Origin: Siphonodentalium dalli
Taxonomy: Eukaryota > Mollusca > Scaphopoda > Gadilida > Siphonodentaliidae
Assembly: GCA_032622095.1 (NCBI GenBank)
Contig: CP136063.1
Span: forward strand, 26,414,987 to 26,478,986
DNA: 64,000 nucleotides
Direction of reading: 5' to 3'
In this document: piece after piece, positions 1-10,788 of the stretch
Numbering within the stretch: position 1 is the stretch's first letter
Layout of the letters: each line of letters starts with the position of its first letter
The notes under the pieces: model-generated
Database searches by the model: none
Told to the model about the DNA's origin: nothing
Seen by the model: the letters and a program-made list of their open reading frames with translations, nothing else
Made by a program: the position numbers and the translations under genes

Positions 1-1862
1 ACTCCCACATTTCTCTCTCGCTCTATTACAATGTGAAAAGTATATTTTGGGGTATAAAACATGATGGGTACGATTAAAATATTGCTCTTTTGCATAACAT
101 AACCGGGTACTAACCGCAACGTAACTAACCAGCCTCAAAGGCATAGCTTCCAGCAATGTCAGTTCCGATCACTTCCTGTTTCAATTTAACAACGCGTTTA
201 GAGCGTGTACACTCGCAAGATATAAAATAAATTCACCTTTTAAAATTCCTTAGTACTATTCCAACAAAATTCAGAAGTTTTAAACATCTTTATACCTTTA
301 TAGACATGCAGTATGTCCTGGGGTATGGCAGGAGGGGGAAACCTGACGAGGGGAATGGGGGCGGTATCGCGGAAACCCTGATTATGAACATACAATAGAT
401 TCATCAATACCACCCCCATCCATCCACCATTTTGCATTCACTAGGAATTTGCACATGAATATTTTTTTGGCTTATTATACGAGGCCAGGAAGCCACACCT
501 TCGCTTACCTCAAATTAACTGTTGATCTACTAGTACCTTCTACCGGTATATCCGAAAATAAGGTATAAAATTGAGATAATGCAATGAACAAAATAGAATA
601 ACATTAAAGAATTCATCAATATATTAAGACCACATACATCAGCTTCCAAAACATCATAACTGTGATTAGAACAATACAGAACTAATTGAGCAAATTGAGA
701 GGCACGATTTATAAAAATTAAACCAAATGGAAAATCTCCTGATATATTAAATTTTTCTTGGATTTAAATTAATATACATGTATATTGTTTTGGATTTTTA
801 TGCTCATATCCCCAAAATGTTATGTAGACAATGTCAACCCCCCCCCCTCTTCTTATTTTTTTTTGGTGACTATTACTCAATTTACTGTCCCCATATTTTT
901 TATCTTTCTCTTATGTATTCCATGGCACACTGTTGTCATTATGTAATATATGATATATAACTTGGATTATCAAATAAAATCAATTGAGTTCGTGTTTAAA
1001 AGAACGTTACTATCACAAAATTAAGAGACTTCACATACCGCACCACGTGGCCCGGTTCTGCGTTTTTGCAAGCCATTGTTGTATGCATATGTTGCATAGT
1101 TGTGCCATATATTTTGGAAAATGGTGGGCTATTTGTGTCATTGTCAAGATGGCTATATATTTCTAAATTACAGCTCGACAATTTAAATATTTATCGGCCT
1201 TATAAAAAACAAGGAAGGGGAACTATCCTGTTACGGAACATATAGTCAAAGCTCTGAATGTTGATGACATTAGGCACAATAATATTGTTGTTAGCTGCTT
1301 CCAATACCTGTACGGTTCGGATAGTTAACGATATGACACAACTTTTACACGCCAATGAGGGGGGTGCACGGTTCTGTATATTCTCAATAATCAAGGAATT
1401 TATTCATTTCTGTGCGAACCATGTTGTTACTATGGGGTTAACCCCCACAAGAGCTAAAACAACCCACAATGCAGCACTGGACAGACAAATACTTTCACAA
1501 TGTACCTCCCGTAAGAACAGACAGACTTACATACGGGTCTCTTAGTGTCAAGCTTTATGTGACTGTTATGTCCATATTTAGGGCAAATTGTGTGACGTTC
1601 AGAAAGAAACTGAAAAATAAGCCTTCCTTATGGGAAATAACTCTTCATATCCGGTGCTTGAATAGATCCGTACCTTAGGTATTTCGCTCCATTTTTATAC
1701 CTAAGGATATAGAGCACATTCATGGGGAAAAAATTTGTGTATAGTTTTTCGCTTAAACTGTTCTACGAAGTAAAGTAAGAAGGGATATAAACATTAAGTT
1801 CAGTGTCCAAGATACCTCATCTAGAAGATACATATTTTGGGTAAGAAAATATTATTTCTAAA
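1..1862. other. AT-rich non-coding stretch, no gene seen
   Basis: Only short open frames without recognisable domains occur here, on both strands. There is a short run of C near 838 but no terminal repeats, tandem arrays or RNA genes that I can support. Confidence 0.6.
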
Positions 1863-2046
1863 TGGTCCTGCCCCAATCGAGCACTCCCGCTCCGATTTGG
1901 GTGTTTTTAGTTGTATATAATCTATTTCGTTTAAGTTTAATTCACTGTCATTTCTATTCAGTTGCTTCACTCGATTTTGATAATCTGTTTCTTCTTGTCG
2001 TGATATGGCTTTATTCCTAAAACGACGTTAAACATCAATCAATCAA
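1863..2046 (+). repeat. SINE-like repeat, copy 1
   Basis: A segment beginning with GCCCCAATCGAGCACTC-type sequence and ending in a (CAAT)n tail, CATCAATCAATCAAT, at about 2032-2046. The whole segment recurs at 2633-2800 with high similarity. Tails of this form are very common in dispersed short elements of molluscan genomes (established knowledge). I see no clear tRNA-derived head, so the SINE label is provisional; it could also be the 3' end of a LINE. Confidence 0.55.
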
Positions 2047-2101
2047 TTTCTCAAGTCACATACTCGGCTGCCGTTTCTAAGAAAAAGTTCAGGAGAATGA
2101 T

Positions 2102-2192
2102 ATTTCTCTTGTTCCTGAACCTGTCTCACAGGCAATGGATACTGTAGTAGCTGTATCCATTGCCTGTAAGACGGGTTCAGGAACAGAGAAAT
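2102..2192. repeat. 40-bp-arm palindrome
   Basis: The arm at 2102-2142 is matched in reverse complement by 2153-2192, with about three mismatches and a ~10-nt loop. It lies just after the first SINE-like copy. It could be the remains of a fold-back MITE. No target duplication is evident. Confidence 0.8.
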
Positions 2193-2632
2193 ACTACAGT
2201 TTTGACATTTACTCCGAAACCAACAAAGGATGTTGACCCTGCAGTTGTTCCAAAACAAAAATCTCCAAGGTCTGTCAGAGGTTGAACAATGAATTGTTTA
2301 CAGTTTGATGCGATGCTCAGAGAGGGGGACACTATTGAATTGTGGAATCACGCTGGCTGTTGGGCAAGGGATCATCTACCGGTGATCCAGCCACCCGATC
2401 GTCAATTTGATGAAATAAGACTCATGCCAGATTCAACAGATATCAATATCTTCTCAATTATCCTGCAATGTTGTGTGTCAAATACTGTGAATATTTTGAG
2501 CAAAAAGAGTATTAATACATTATTTATATTTGAAGAAATCTTTTCATGTAGGTTTTCTGTCTGCTGTTTTCAAAACAGTATTTCTATTTGGTCTGTTTTA
2601 TATGTGTTTGCACAGTGGTCAGTATCGTTAAT
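2193..2632. other. non-coding spacer between SINE-like copies
   Basis: This stretch contains no recognisable gene. An open frame at 2289-2711 on the plus strand runs into the second SINE-like copy and has no domain signal, so I do not call it. Confidence 0.5.
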
Positions 2633-2800
2633 GGTTCTGGCCCCAATCGAGCACTCACACTCTGATTTTGGGTGTTTTTATTTGTATATATTTTGTTTCA
2701 TTTTAGTCTAATTCACTGTCATTTCTATTCACAGTTGCTTCACTCGATTTTGATAATCTGTTTCTTCTCGTCGTGATGTGGCTTTGTTGCTAAAAATAAG
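2633..2800 (+). repeat. SINE-like repeat, copy 2
   Basis: It parallels 1863-2046 over nearly its full length in the same orientation, with scattered substitutions and small indels. It lacks the terminal (CAAT)n tail and stops in AAAAATAAG. Two closely spaced copies in the same direction suggest either independent insertion into a hotspot or a local duplication. Confidence 0.55.
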
Positions 2801-2927
2801 CTGCTGTGTTTAGAGGTTTATGAAGGTTACAAAATTTCATAAAGAATGCTCATATAATACCTCGATAATTATGTACATGAACAAATTTGATTAAAGATGG
2901 ATTTTCTCTTTAAATAATAAATTTTAA

Positions 2928-3370
2928 ATAGTTGCGTGGATATAAAATAATAGATATGAACTGAAGACCCCTGTCCGGAAAAGCTTCTATCAATTAATAT
3001 TGATTTTATTTCGAATAAATCGGGACCGTTCATGTTACTATTTTTAGAACAGACCATTCGGATGATACCATATTGCGATATAGAGCATTGGTGTTCCTAC
3101 GGCTATGCAACGGAAGTCAAATGTCACAGATTGGTTGTTTGTATTGTTTTGTTCCACAGATATAAGCGCTGATAAGTATAATTAACGTTTATTTGTGACA
3201 AAATTGCACAATATAATTTCTGGTCTCTGTAACCACTATCGTTCGTTAGCTGAACAAGCACACCTTTTTAGACCAGAAAATATTTGAAATAAAATTAATA
3301 TTAATCGATAGAAGCATTTCCGGACAGGAGTCTTCGATTCAAATCTAATATTTTATACCCTGGTAACTAT
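2928..3370. repeat. fold-back element with 100-bp inverted arms
   Basis: The arm at 2928-3027 is the inverted match of 3271-3370, in register without net indels: position pairs sum to 6298, for example GTCCGG at 2973 against CCGGAC at 3320. The ~240-bp core (3040-3240) resembles a stretch at about 39230-39390 and its inverted copy near 46850-46990, so it belongs to a dispersed family. No coding capacity; probably non-autonomous. Confidence 0.8.
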
Positions 3371-4144
3371 ATAATACGTACATGTTTACAAAGAGATAGT
3401 CCACCTTTAACTTTAATATAATTTTCATTATTAATAACTATCTAATTATGAGACTTTGCATATCGAAACAAGTCTTACTTTCATTCTGTAATTATTAATA
3501 CAAGTTTAATTAGACCACAATATACCAAAGTTTAATCAACAGTGACAATAAGTTTTAAAGCATTAAAAATATTAGGAACATCATATTGACACTACTATAT
3601 ATTTTTGAACTTACTACAACATTATTTTGGTTTGTTGACAAACCACTATAATAATTATGTTGTGCCAATGTGCTTTAATGTGTTTTTAACAGACTCTTAG
3701 ATTAATTACAATGTTGCCTTTTGATCCCTTTAAATAGTTCAATTGGTTACAATGGGTTGTTGTAATGTAGTTTGAGTTGTGGGAAAGGTTAAAGGTTAAT
3801 GCGTAATTTATAGTTATATATTATCGTATTTTCTTGAAAAGAGTTGTTTTCCATTTTGAAAACGAGTGGCTTCTCTTAAGGTTGTTTCGAATGTAATCAG
3901 ACATTCGTTTTCCTCTTGCAAATGTCCGTTGTCGTGGAGCCTGGCCCTTATAATTTCTCCCCGGATTCTTTACCCCTCCACTCCCCTTGAAATTGTACAA
4001 TGTTGGTTCATCTCGAAATCTTGTTTCGTCAGATTCATGCGACGAGTCTGAGTCAGAAGACTAAAAAAGTCTGGTCTCTTGCAAGCGTTTGTGTAGATAT
4101 ATATCAAATTGAATAATTTTTATCTAGAAGTAAAGCATGTTATT
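3371..4144. other. AT-rich non-coding stretch
   Basis: No gene, tandem repeat or terminal repeat could be supported. Short frames such as 3866-4051 lack any domain signal. Confidence 0.5.
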
Positions 4145-4613
4145 TTAACCCTTTACCCAACAGAACGGCCCTGTGCCAATGCATTCTCTTATATATGCGA
4201 GTCGACCATATGTCGCTTCGCATATATAAGAGAATGCATTGGCTTAACACATATTAAAAATGATAAAATTGTCAAAGAATGTAGAAAAATATTATAAAAA
4301 TTGTTAAAAAAATGTAAGAAAAAATTATAAAATTGTTAAAGAATGTAAGAAAAAATGGTAAAAAGTGTTAAAAAATGAATTTTATTTTTAGGCCAATGCA
4401 TTATCTTATATATGCGAGGCGACCTATGGTTGACTCGCATATATAAGAGAATGCTTTGGCACAGGGCATAACTGTAACCATCACAATGTGGTCAATGAAC
4501 CGGTTCCAATGATATCCACATTGGTATGGTGTTATTGAGACAGACCGAAGATATTTTAGGCTGTTGAAGCTTTATTTGGCCGTTTTTGGCCGTTTTGTTG
4601 GGTAAAGGGTTAA
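4145..4613. mobile_element. TTAA-flanked MITE, piggyBac-like
   Basis: The element at 4149-4609 is bounded on both sides by TTAA (4145-4148 and 4610-4613). Its terminal inverted repeats begin CCCTTTACCCAACAGAACGG and match the other end with one difference over 22 bp. TTAA target duplication with CCC...GGG termini is the signature of the piggyBac superfamily. Inside are two further hairpins, at about 4173-4245 and 4391-4461, each with ~30-bp arms sharing a core around ATTCTCTTATATATGCGA. No transposase is present, so it is non-autonomous. The superfamily assignment rests on ends only. Confidence 0.8.
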
Positions 4614-4633
4614 CCTATTTCGCAGTAAAATAA

Positions 4634-4742
4634 TGTTAACACTAATAACATATAGACAGTTGTTAACACTAATAACATATAGACAGTTGTTAACACTAAT
4701 AACATGTAGACAGTTGTTAACACTAATAACATGTAGACAGTT
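4634..4742. repeat. 27-bp tandem repeat, four units
   Basis: Four consecutive 27-bp units with core GTTAACACTAATAACAT differ only at one position (TATAG versus TGTAG). The array starts about 20 bp beyond the right TTAA of the preceding MITE. It has no spacers and is a minisatellite, not a CRISPR array. Confidence 0.95.
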
Positions 4743-5356
4743 GAGTTTATGTGTTAAGATGTACATCTTGAAAAACTGAAATGGAGTGTCTCGTTATCCA
4801 TGTTTCAGTGAATGTAGAATACATAAAAATTATTCCAGTAAATTACGATCCGCCAGTTCAGGTGTGACAACTCGGATCAGTCACACTTACTAGTAATTTC
4901 GATGAATTAAACGAATTAAAAACCTAAAGCTATTATGGTTTTAGATTGCAACAAGGGAACTTAGTGTTATTTTAATTATAATATATGTTAGATCAACTAA
5001 TTTAAGTCCGTATGTTTCTTTTATTTCAGAAGAGAATAACGGAGAATTGATGGATTAACCGATAGAGTTAACAGGTAGCTGCTAGTGTTGCATGACAGCT
5101 TGGCTAAGTCATTTTATATTGTTAGTATCACTTTAAGAAATGTTAATAGTCTATATCTCAAGAGAACTTGATGTATGGGCCATTGTGGAGAGTAATATTG
5201 TTCTGATGCCTATAACAGTTATCGACGTTCTCTGGTCGTGTATAATCTTGATGCATAATTAATTACATACCATTTCAGCAACCTCTGTGTTTCTCTATCT
5301 TGTTTGGAGATATCAAAACAACACCAACAAAGACGAATATTGTCGGTTACTTGGAG
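4743..5356. other. non-coding stretch
   Basis: AT-rich sequence without a supportable gene or repeat structure. Confidence 0.5.
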
Positions 5357-5445
5357 TGCGTTTCTGTGGGTTATTCTGGAATAGCATAGAATAGTCAAGC
5401 ATGCGCAGTGCGGTTATAGAATATCTCTAGCACGGAAACGCATTT
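5357..5445 (+). repeat. left end of a Harbinger-like transposon
   Basis: The stretch starting AGTGCGTTTCTGTGGG, followed by a TTCTGGAAT-type motif, is matched in inverted orientation at 24500-24592 (AGTGCGTTTCCGTGGG on the minus strand). This fits the two terminal inverted repeats of one DNA transposon now separated by the Polinton block. No clear target duplication was found, so the exact border is uncertain. Confidence 0.45.
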
Positions 5446-5542
5446 TAATGTATTCTGCTATTGTTGAATGATCCGCTCTTTTCAGTTATTAGTATGGCAG
5501 CCATATAGCCATAACCAAAGCTGTAAGTTATTTGGTAAGGAA

Positions 5543-5800
5543 ATGAATGACGATAGCACAGAAACAGAAAACAGTAAAATATTTGGTTATGCAGAGAGCA
5601 CAATACCGTCTTATTGAGATTCAGATTTTCAGAGCCATTTTCATTTTAAAAAAGAAGCATTTGATATACTTTGGTCGGAACTTGGGGGATATCTAACAGG
5701 AGAATCGCAACATGGGGGGAAATACTCCAGTCGAACCCGAAAAACAGTTGTTGTTTGTAGATTGGACACTATCAAACCACAGGAGCCTGGAATTTGGCAA
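5543..5800 (+). pseudogene. PIF/Harbinger nuclease, N-terminal remnant
   Basis: An open frame from the ATG at 5543 is interrupted by an in-frame TGA at 5615-5617. It continues with a helical segment containing FQSHFHF, FDILWSELGGYL and TRKTVVVCRL, spaced as in the N-terminal part of PIF/Harbinger (DDE_Tnp_4) nucleases. The catalytic DDE region is absent; similarity fades after about 5800. It sits just inside the left inverted end at 5357, as expected for the transposon's own nuclease gene. The family call is from pattern memory. Confidence 0.5.
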
Positions 5801-6724
5801 AAAAAACCTCATTTTATTGGCGGAACCACCACCCGGGACCACAGGTCACGGAAGGAACGAAACAAAAAATTGTTGCCACCCATTTTGAACTCAACTGTAT
5901 TCCTGCAAAAATATATTTTCACTAAAATTGTTGATCTACAACATTCCATATATAGGTATATTTTTCCAGTTCTTCGAAAATCTCACTGTATTTCGGTAAT
6001 TCACCAACGAACACCATCACCTGGTGAAATCGAAAGTAGCGGAAATAGTACCAAAATATGCGGAAACTTGACTTGTGAATAAACTGGTTGAATGACTCAC
6101 CGATTCATCATATTTGTTGATTACTAATACTTGGTGTCATCTTATAAAGTTTGCCTCCCTATACAGCTATATACAGCTATTTCGTTCATTGTGCCTTATA
6201 ATATGGATGAAATCTCTTTTATGTATGCGGGGGTCCCCACGGAAGACTCGCATATATATTAGAATACAATAGCTGACATAAGATCTTCAATACTGTACGA
6301 GCTCATCTCCCGTCAGGAAAGTGTTAAAGCGATAGAGTATATATATATATATATATATACCCGAGCCAAAGGTCCGACAAATGGGGGTCGTCCGGTTACG
6401 TACATGTATAATATATATATATATACATTTATTCTATACTCCAACACAAGTTGTTTAATATGTATACTGTATCACCCACAAGATATGAACTAGATGTTTC
6501 CCAAATATATAGCCTACCGTTTGTATTTATTGACTTAATCTGAAATCATAATAAAGGCAAAATAAAAAGGCAAGTTGATCTGCAACTTAATTCATATTTC
6601 ATCTGAAATAATAGACCTAACACGAACACTAATTATGGCAAAAACTAGTGCAAGTTAGTCTCCAACTTAATTGACGTAGGCTGTATTTAATAAGTACAGT
6701 ATTTGGTATAATAATGTCAATGTT
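5801..6724. other. non-coding stretch with AT microsatellites
   Basis: It holds short (AT)n runs at about 6339-6359 and 6408-6425. A frame at 5762-6082 is a decayed continuation of the preceding remnant without recognisable residues. Nothing else is supportable. Confidence 0.5.
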
Positions 6725-7799
6725 TGCTTTGTTTCAACACGTCAATCAGTTCCCCGAACTTCTCCATCCTCTCTTTGTGCATTTTCAGCATATCTTCTCC
6801 ATTTGCAGCTTTTGATTGCTCTCAATCAAATTAACGAGAGTGTCCTTAGTGCTAGTCCGTTTTCTCTTCCTCTTTTCTGAGGTTTGCGTGGTTGCAGTGT
6901 CTGTGGGAGGTACATGTACGTCTCTATTGTCATCAGATTCATTGGGAAGAGCCTTGGGAGTTTTGTTTCTGACGTTCCCACAGTCGCGTTATCATCTGTG
7001 CTCATCGAAGCCATTAACTTTTTTGGGCGAACGTTCGCTTTAAGTTTATATCCGGCTCAGTTTGTCGTAAAAAGGACATGTTTTGTGCGGATTGCCAAAC
7101 AACTTATTGTGATCTTCAACCTTTCGGTAAGCCAAGGTTGATTTCCACTTATTTTTACACTGGGTTCCCATTATGGGCATGGTGTGTTCGGGCATTTGGT
7201 TTGATATCATTCGCCACGCGTTCTTCTTTTTCATTTTCCCACTGGTGAAATTATCCTGTTGGCTCTCGTACAAAAGAAATCAACGCCCGGGTCAAGTTGT
7301 CATTCCACACCATGGGCTGAGTTTCACTTGCAGTAGTCTGTGTATTAATATTGCCATCGATGTATGCGCTACTGATACTCTGTGATGTGGATGCTTGAAG
7401 TTGCGACTGTACGGTAGGAGTAGTAATGGCTGGCACTATGGCCCAGTACCCCCCAGAGGCTGGCACTATGGCCCAGTACCCCCCAGAGGCTGGCACTATG
7501 GCCCAGTACCCCCCAGATGCTGGCACTATGGCCCAGTACCCCCCAGATGCTGGCACTATGGCCCAGTACCCCCCAGATGCTGGCACTATGGCCCAGTACC
7601 CCCCAGATGCTGGCACTATGGCCCAGTGCCAGCATCTGGGGGGGGGGGGTACTGGGCCATAGTGCCAGCCTCTGGGGGGTACTGGGCCATAGTGCCAGCC
7701 TCTGTGGGGTACTGGGCCATAGTTCCAGCCCTGAGGATAGATGTTCCTGTCATTGATGTGACATTTCTGATCGAAAAAAATGAAAATGGACTTAGACAT
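6725..7799 (-). pseudogene. Myb/SANT-like DNA-binding protein, frameshifted
   Basis: Reading leftward from the ATG at 7799, a short leader enters a 10-residue repeat region, then a Ser/Thr/Gln-rich linker, then a Myb/SANT trihelix-type domain. That domain includes VWNDNLTRALI, a W after KMKKKNA, GTQCKNKWKS and CPFYDKL. The frame shifts by one base near 7255-7275 inside helix 1 and again after about 7046. A C-terminal tail with MLKMHKERMEKF persists to about 6725. This architecture is known for the Myb-like partner of Harbinger nucleases, consistent with the nuclease remnant at 5543. Several frame breaks mark it as decayed. A host Myb/SANT gene is the alternative. Confidence 0.6.
7429..7730. 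repeat. 30-bp minisatellite that reverses orientation
   Basis: About six direct copies of a 30-bp unit (core TGGCACTATGGCCCAGTACC) run from 7431 to about 7627. Three copies of the same unit follow in inverted orientation to about 7730. The unit length keeps the reading frame, so both strands encode 10-residue repeats: GWHYGPVPPR type on one, ASGGYWAIVP type on the other. The two halves could fold into a long hairpin. A run of about ten G marks the turn near 7637-7650. Confidence 0.95.
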
Positions 7800-8181
7800 T
7801 TTTTCATTACTAATTTAAAAGTTTGTATAATTCTGACCAGAGATGACACATCGACACGAACAGAATCAATTGGTGGGGATCCTACAGTGAAAACGATTTT
7901 GTTGAAATTTATCATTTATTTTTCAAAAACAAGAACAAGAACAATGAACAATAATATATTATTATACATCAATAATATTAACAAAGAACAATAATTTATG
8001 TACAAAACAAGGTCTCAGATTTGAAGAAACTTAATTGAACATCCTACAACATCCTACAACATCCTACGCTGAATCAATAACAAAAGAGTCTATTTTGTGG
8101 AGTTGTTGACACATTCGTTGTTATCTGGTCGTCGTCTTCTTTGCGTTGTATGTATATCAGCCGTCGATGTCCCGGTGAAGT
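7800..8181. other. AT-rich stretch at presumed Polinton left border
   Basis: Non-coding, with three copies of a 12-bp unit AACATCCTACAA at about 8038-8070. A Polinton terminal inverted repeat was expected here, but I found no match to sequence near 20.0 or 24.0 kb, so the left border is undefined. Confidence 0.5.
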
Positions 8182-8664
8182 TTAATTCAACAGCAAATTT
8201 GCTTTTCTGTATAATCGACCATAGTGCTTTCCAAACCATCGAACTATTGTTCTGTCATTCTTGAAGAAATCCCGAGAATTGAATAATCTTTTCATCATCT
8301 TTCCTTTCATCATGTGGTGGAGTGCGAATATACAATATAATCCACACACATTTGTCGCACGATGTTGATATCGTGTTGTATTCATAGTCCATGCTGATGA
8401 GTTCCTTTTTATGAATGGTAATATATATCGTCTCGGTGGTGGTAGTCCAAATGAGTCGAAGTATACAGCTGATCTTCCCTTGAATAACATCAAGGTCCAG
8501 TGTTCTCCTGGCTGATCCGATGAGTGCGTGTTCACAATATATGCTTGAATATGTTGTGGTTTCTTCTCTGGTAACAGATCTCTAGCACAAACATATGTGT
8601 TAAGTTTACACAACCAGGAATTGTCCAGAATATATTGAAGTTCAGCTGTCTGTATCGTTGTAAT
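8182..8664 (-). CDS. PRO: Adenain-like cysteine protease (Polinton PRO)
   Basis: An adenovirus-type maturation protease expected to cleave capsid precursor proteins. The catalytic His is in PGEHW, the acidic residue in FDSFG, and the Cys in NVCGLYC, in the family order and spacing. The frame is open from about 8664, but no ATG occurs; the codon where related proteins would begin is ATT at 8662-8664, overlapping the end of the upstream gene. Either the start codon has mutated, a non-ATG start is used, or a later alternative start (TTG at 8613) serves. Catalytic residues look intact. Family assignment is strong; translatability is uncertain. Confidence 0.88.
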   Translation of the reverse strand: MTTIQTAELQYILDNSWLCKLNTYVCARDLLPEKKPQHIQAYIVNTHSSDQPGEHWTLMLFKGRSAVYFDSFGLPPPRRYILPFIKRNSSAWTMNTTRYQHRATNVCGLYCIFALHHMMKGKMMKRLFNSRDFFKNDRTIVRWFGKHYGRLYRKANLLLN

Positions 8665-9100
8665 TCTCTTTGACTCGCTGTGACCACATCAGAGTCCACT
8701 CTGCGTCGATTTTTTTGCGGTTAAGCTCCAAACTGTTTCTCAGATGATCCCACATAAGGTATGCTTCGAACTTCTCCTTGCAGTGTGGGTTTAACTCCAT
8801 CAGCTTCGGGAACCATCTTTCCATAACATTGTATATGTCAAGTTTAATCAGTGCTAAGTCGATAAACTGGTTTGTCCAATCATCATTTGTAGAGAACAAA
8901 CACAGAACATGTTCACGTTGACTAGGATGTTCTATTTTACATCCTTCACAGTTTGCTGACACTTCCTTGCGAATAATTTCTTGTAGTTCTTCAATCGTAG
9001 CGTTGTTGAGTGTCTCCAAGATCAGTTTTAATCTCGGAGCAACGTGTTGTGAACGTCGGTATTCTTCATAGTAGTTCCATAGCTGTGTTGTGAACTCCAT
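8642..9100 (-). CDS. Polinton-linked protein with Cys/His cluster
   Basis: An intact 152-residue frame starting with ATG one base after the capsid gene's stop and overlapping the protease frame at its 3' end. It is mostly helical. Residues 51-67 hold a CxxC-x3-H-P-S-Q-x2-H-x2-C cluster that could bind zinc. I do not recognise the family with confidence. Position between capsid and protease genes suggests a virion or assembly role, which is inference only. Confidence 0.7.
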   Translation of the reverse strand: MEFTTQLWNYYEEYRRSQHVAPRLKLILETLNNATIEELQEIIRKEVSANCEGCKIEHPSQREHVLCLFSTNDDWTNQFIDLALIKLDIYNVMERWFPKLMELNPHCKEKFEAYLMWDHLRNSLELNRKKIDAEWTLMWSQRVKENYNDTDS

Positions 9101-9101
9101 C

Positions 9102-10406
9102 CTAATAGTCAGTAAGCACTTCTCTCAAAGCTGTGATCTCTATTTCACTGTCGAATTCAGCATACACCAAAACGTTGACGGCTGTAGTGAGAGCTGTCAA
9201 GAACTGAAGCTCCAAACGCAGGTTCCCTGTCTTTATAGGATGTAGATGTCCCTCGTCGCTTCCTTGGTCCGGTGTCAAGTCGAAACCCCACAAACAATAA
9301 CCATTCATATATTCTTTTAAATTAATGCCAATTGATTTGTTAACACCAAACATTCCTAAAGATTGATACAAAGATAAATATGATCTGAGACATTGTTTTG
9401 TTGCGAAGTTTGGTTCAAATGGACGGTTATGTATTGTATGACCGTCTTGACTAACTTCCAATTTATTCAAACTGAAATGTTTGAAGTGGAATGGATTGGT
9501 ACCCAAATCTCCATTCATATCTTTATTTTCGACCAACGCAATAAAAAGTCTCTTTGGTAATTGTCCTTGAAATAAGTGGTCTTCAATTTTTGATCTAAGT
9601 CACGTACTAATTGTGAAAGTTTTTATTTCTACTCGTCTGATAGGTAGTTTCATTTTTGACTGGACAATTTCTTGATTTAATTTATTTGAGACCGCTGGAA
9701 AGAGACTAACTGTTCTGACATGGAACACTGCTGATTCGGAAACAATTTGTCCATCCTCGGAGCCAATGAGGCAAAATTTTTATGGTGATCTGTTTAATCT
9801 GATACGAATTTCAATTCCATTTGGTAAATATTTTTCTTGAAGAAACAGATCGGTGTGTAAGCGTCCGCATAGTTCAACAAATTTACTACCAGTGATCAAA
9901 CTTTCTCTAGAAGTTAATCCAGCATTAGCACCACCTTTGGTGCTCTCTTCAAATTGTTCTGCTGTATCGCCATACCACATTTCTAAATTTGCTAATTGAT
10001 TATCTTTATATTCTTGAGAGTATCCCAACAGATTTTCGAAATATGCTCGGTATGGGTAAGTGTCAGAATTTGAAGTTATCAATTTGTTGTTCAAGTAAAC
10101 ATTGATACTGCTGAACATGCTATGAAAGAAATTGTTAACAGGTGCTAATTCCGTAGCAGCTATCAAATTAGTTCCATCTTTTTTTGTAATTTTGAATTTC
10201 ACATAAAGATAAGATTGATTAATATCTGTCCACTTTTCGGTTTGAGATGGTATGACAAACTCTATCGGAGCAGAATTATTCAGCGGTGCAATAGGATGAT
10301 TTTCGATCCACTGCGATTCTGACATTGTAGCCACCGTTGGTGGAACATGTGTTATATCAAGTTCCGATTTATTGCATTCGCATGATCCATTTACCATTTG
10401 TGCCAT
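9102..10406 (-). pseudogene. Polinton major capsid protein, two breaks
   Basis: The N-terminal 208 residues (10406 to about 9780) carry the Polinton capsid hallmark region around IEFVIPSQTEKWTDINQSYL. The C-terminal half (to 9102) continues with residues typical of the second jelly roll, such as NPFHFKHF and YLSLYQSLG. Between them the frame shifts by one base near 9780, at a TAA followed by a run of A, and there is an in-frame TGA at 9600-9602. Total span of ~435 codons fits the family. It should form hexons of the predicted virus-like particle, but this copy cannot make a full product unless the breaks are sequencing errors. Confidence 0.88.
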
Positions 10407-10408
10407 GA

Positions 10409-10783
10409 TTAATCAAAAATATCAAGAGCTCGACTGCTAGGATGTTTTTTCGACTGACTTTTTCGGCGTTTGACAGCTGAATGATTCATTTTTGAAGTCG
10501 CTACTCTTTTTCTAGGTTTTTGTCTCGAGTTCAAAATTTTATTTTTAGCTTGTGTGCCAAAAGATTTTAAAGCTTTTTTACCTTCAGACATCAACGCTTC
10601 TTTCGGACTTTTACCTTGATTAATAATTTCATCTGCAACACCAAAAGTGTGTTTTTTCGCAAGTTGTAAAGCTGTCCGACCAAGCGGTTTTAGAAATGGT
10701 ACAGCAGATCTCATAACTGATTTGAAAATTGAACCAATACCGTTACCATATTGCCGTGGTACGCCTCTATACACGGGGAACAT
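10409..10783 (-). CDS. small basic Polinton protein, core/penton-linked
   Basis: An intact 124-residue frame starting with ATG and ending three bases before the capsid start. It has a glycine-rich N terminus (YGNGIGSIF), a hydrophobic/basic helix, and a strongly basic Lys/Arg-rich C-terminal third. Small basic proteins at this position are common in Polintons and adintoviruses and have been compared to adenovirus core or membrane-active proteins (established for the group, not shown for this sequence). A DNA-condensing or capsid-cement role is inference. Confidence 0.7.
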   Translation of the reverse strand: MFPVYRGVPRQYGNGIGSIFKSVMRSAVPFLKPLGRTALQLAKKHTFGVADEIINQGKSPKEALMSEGKKALKSFGTQAKNKILNSRQKPRKRVATSKMNHSAVKRRKSQSKKHPSSRALDIFD

Positions 10784-10788
10784 TGTTT

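Noticed and set aside
4634-4742. Possible CRISPR-like array
   Set aside because: Units are contiguous 27-bp copies without unique spacers; a plain minisatellite in a eukaryotic context.
7251-7994. Long open frames on both strands through the GWHYGPVPPR / ASGGYWAIVP repeats
   Set aside because: Open only because a 30-bp unit repeats in frame. Apart from the minus-strand frame leading into the Myb/SANT domain there is no gene evidence.
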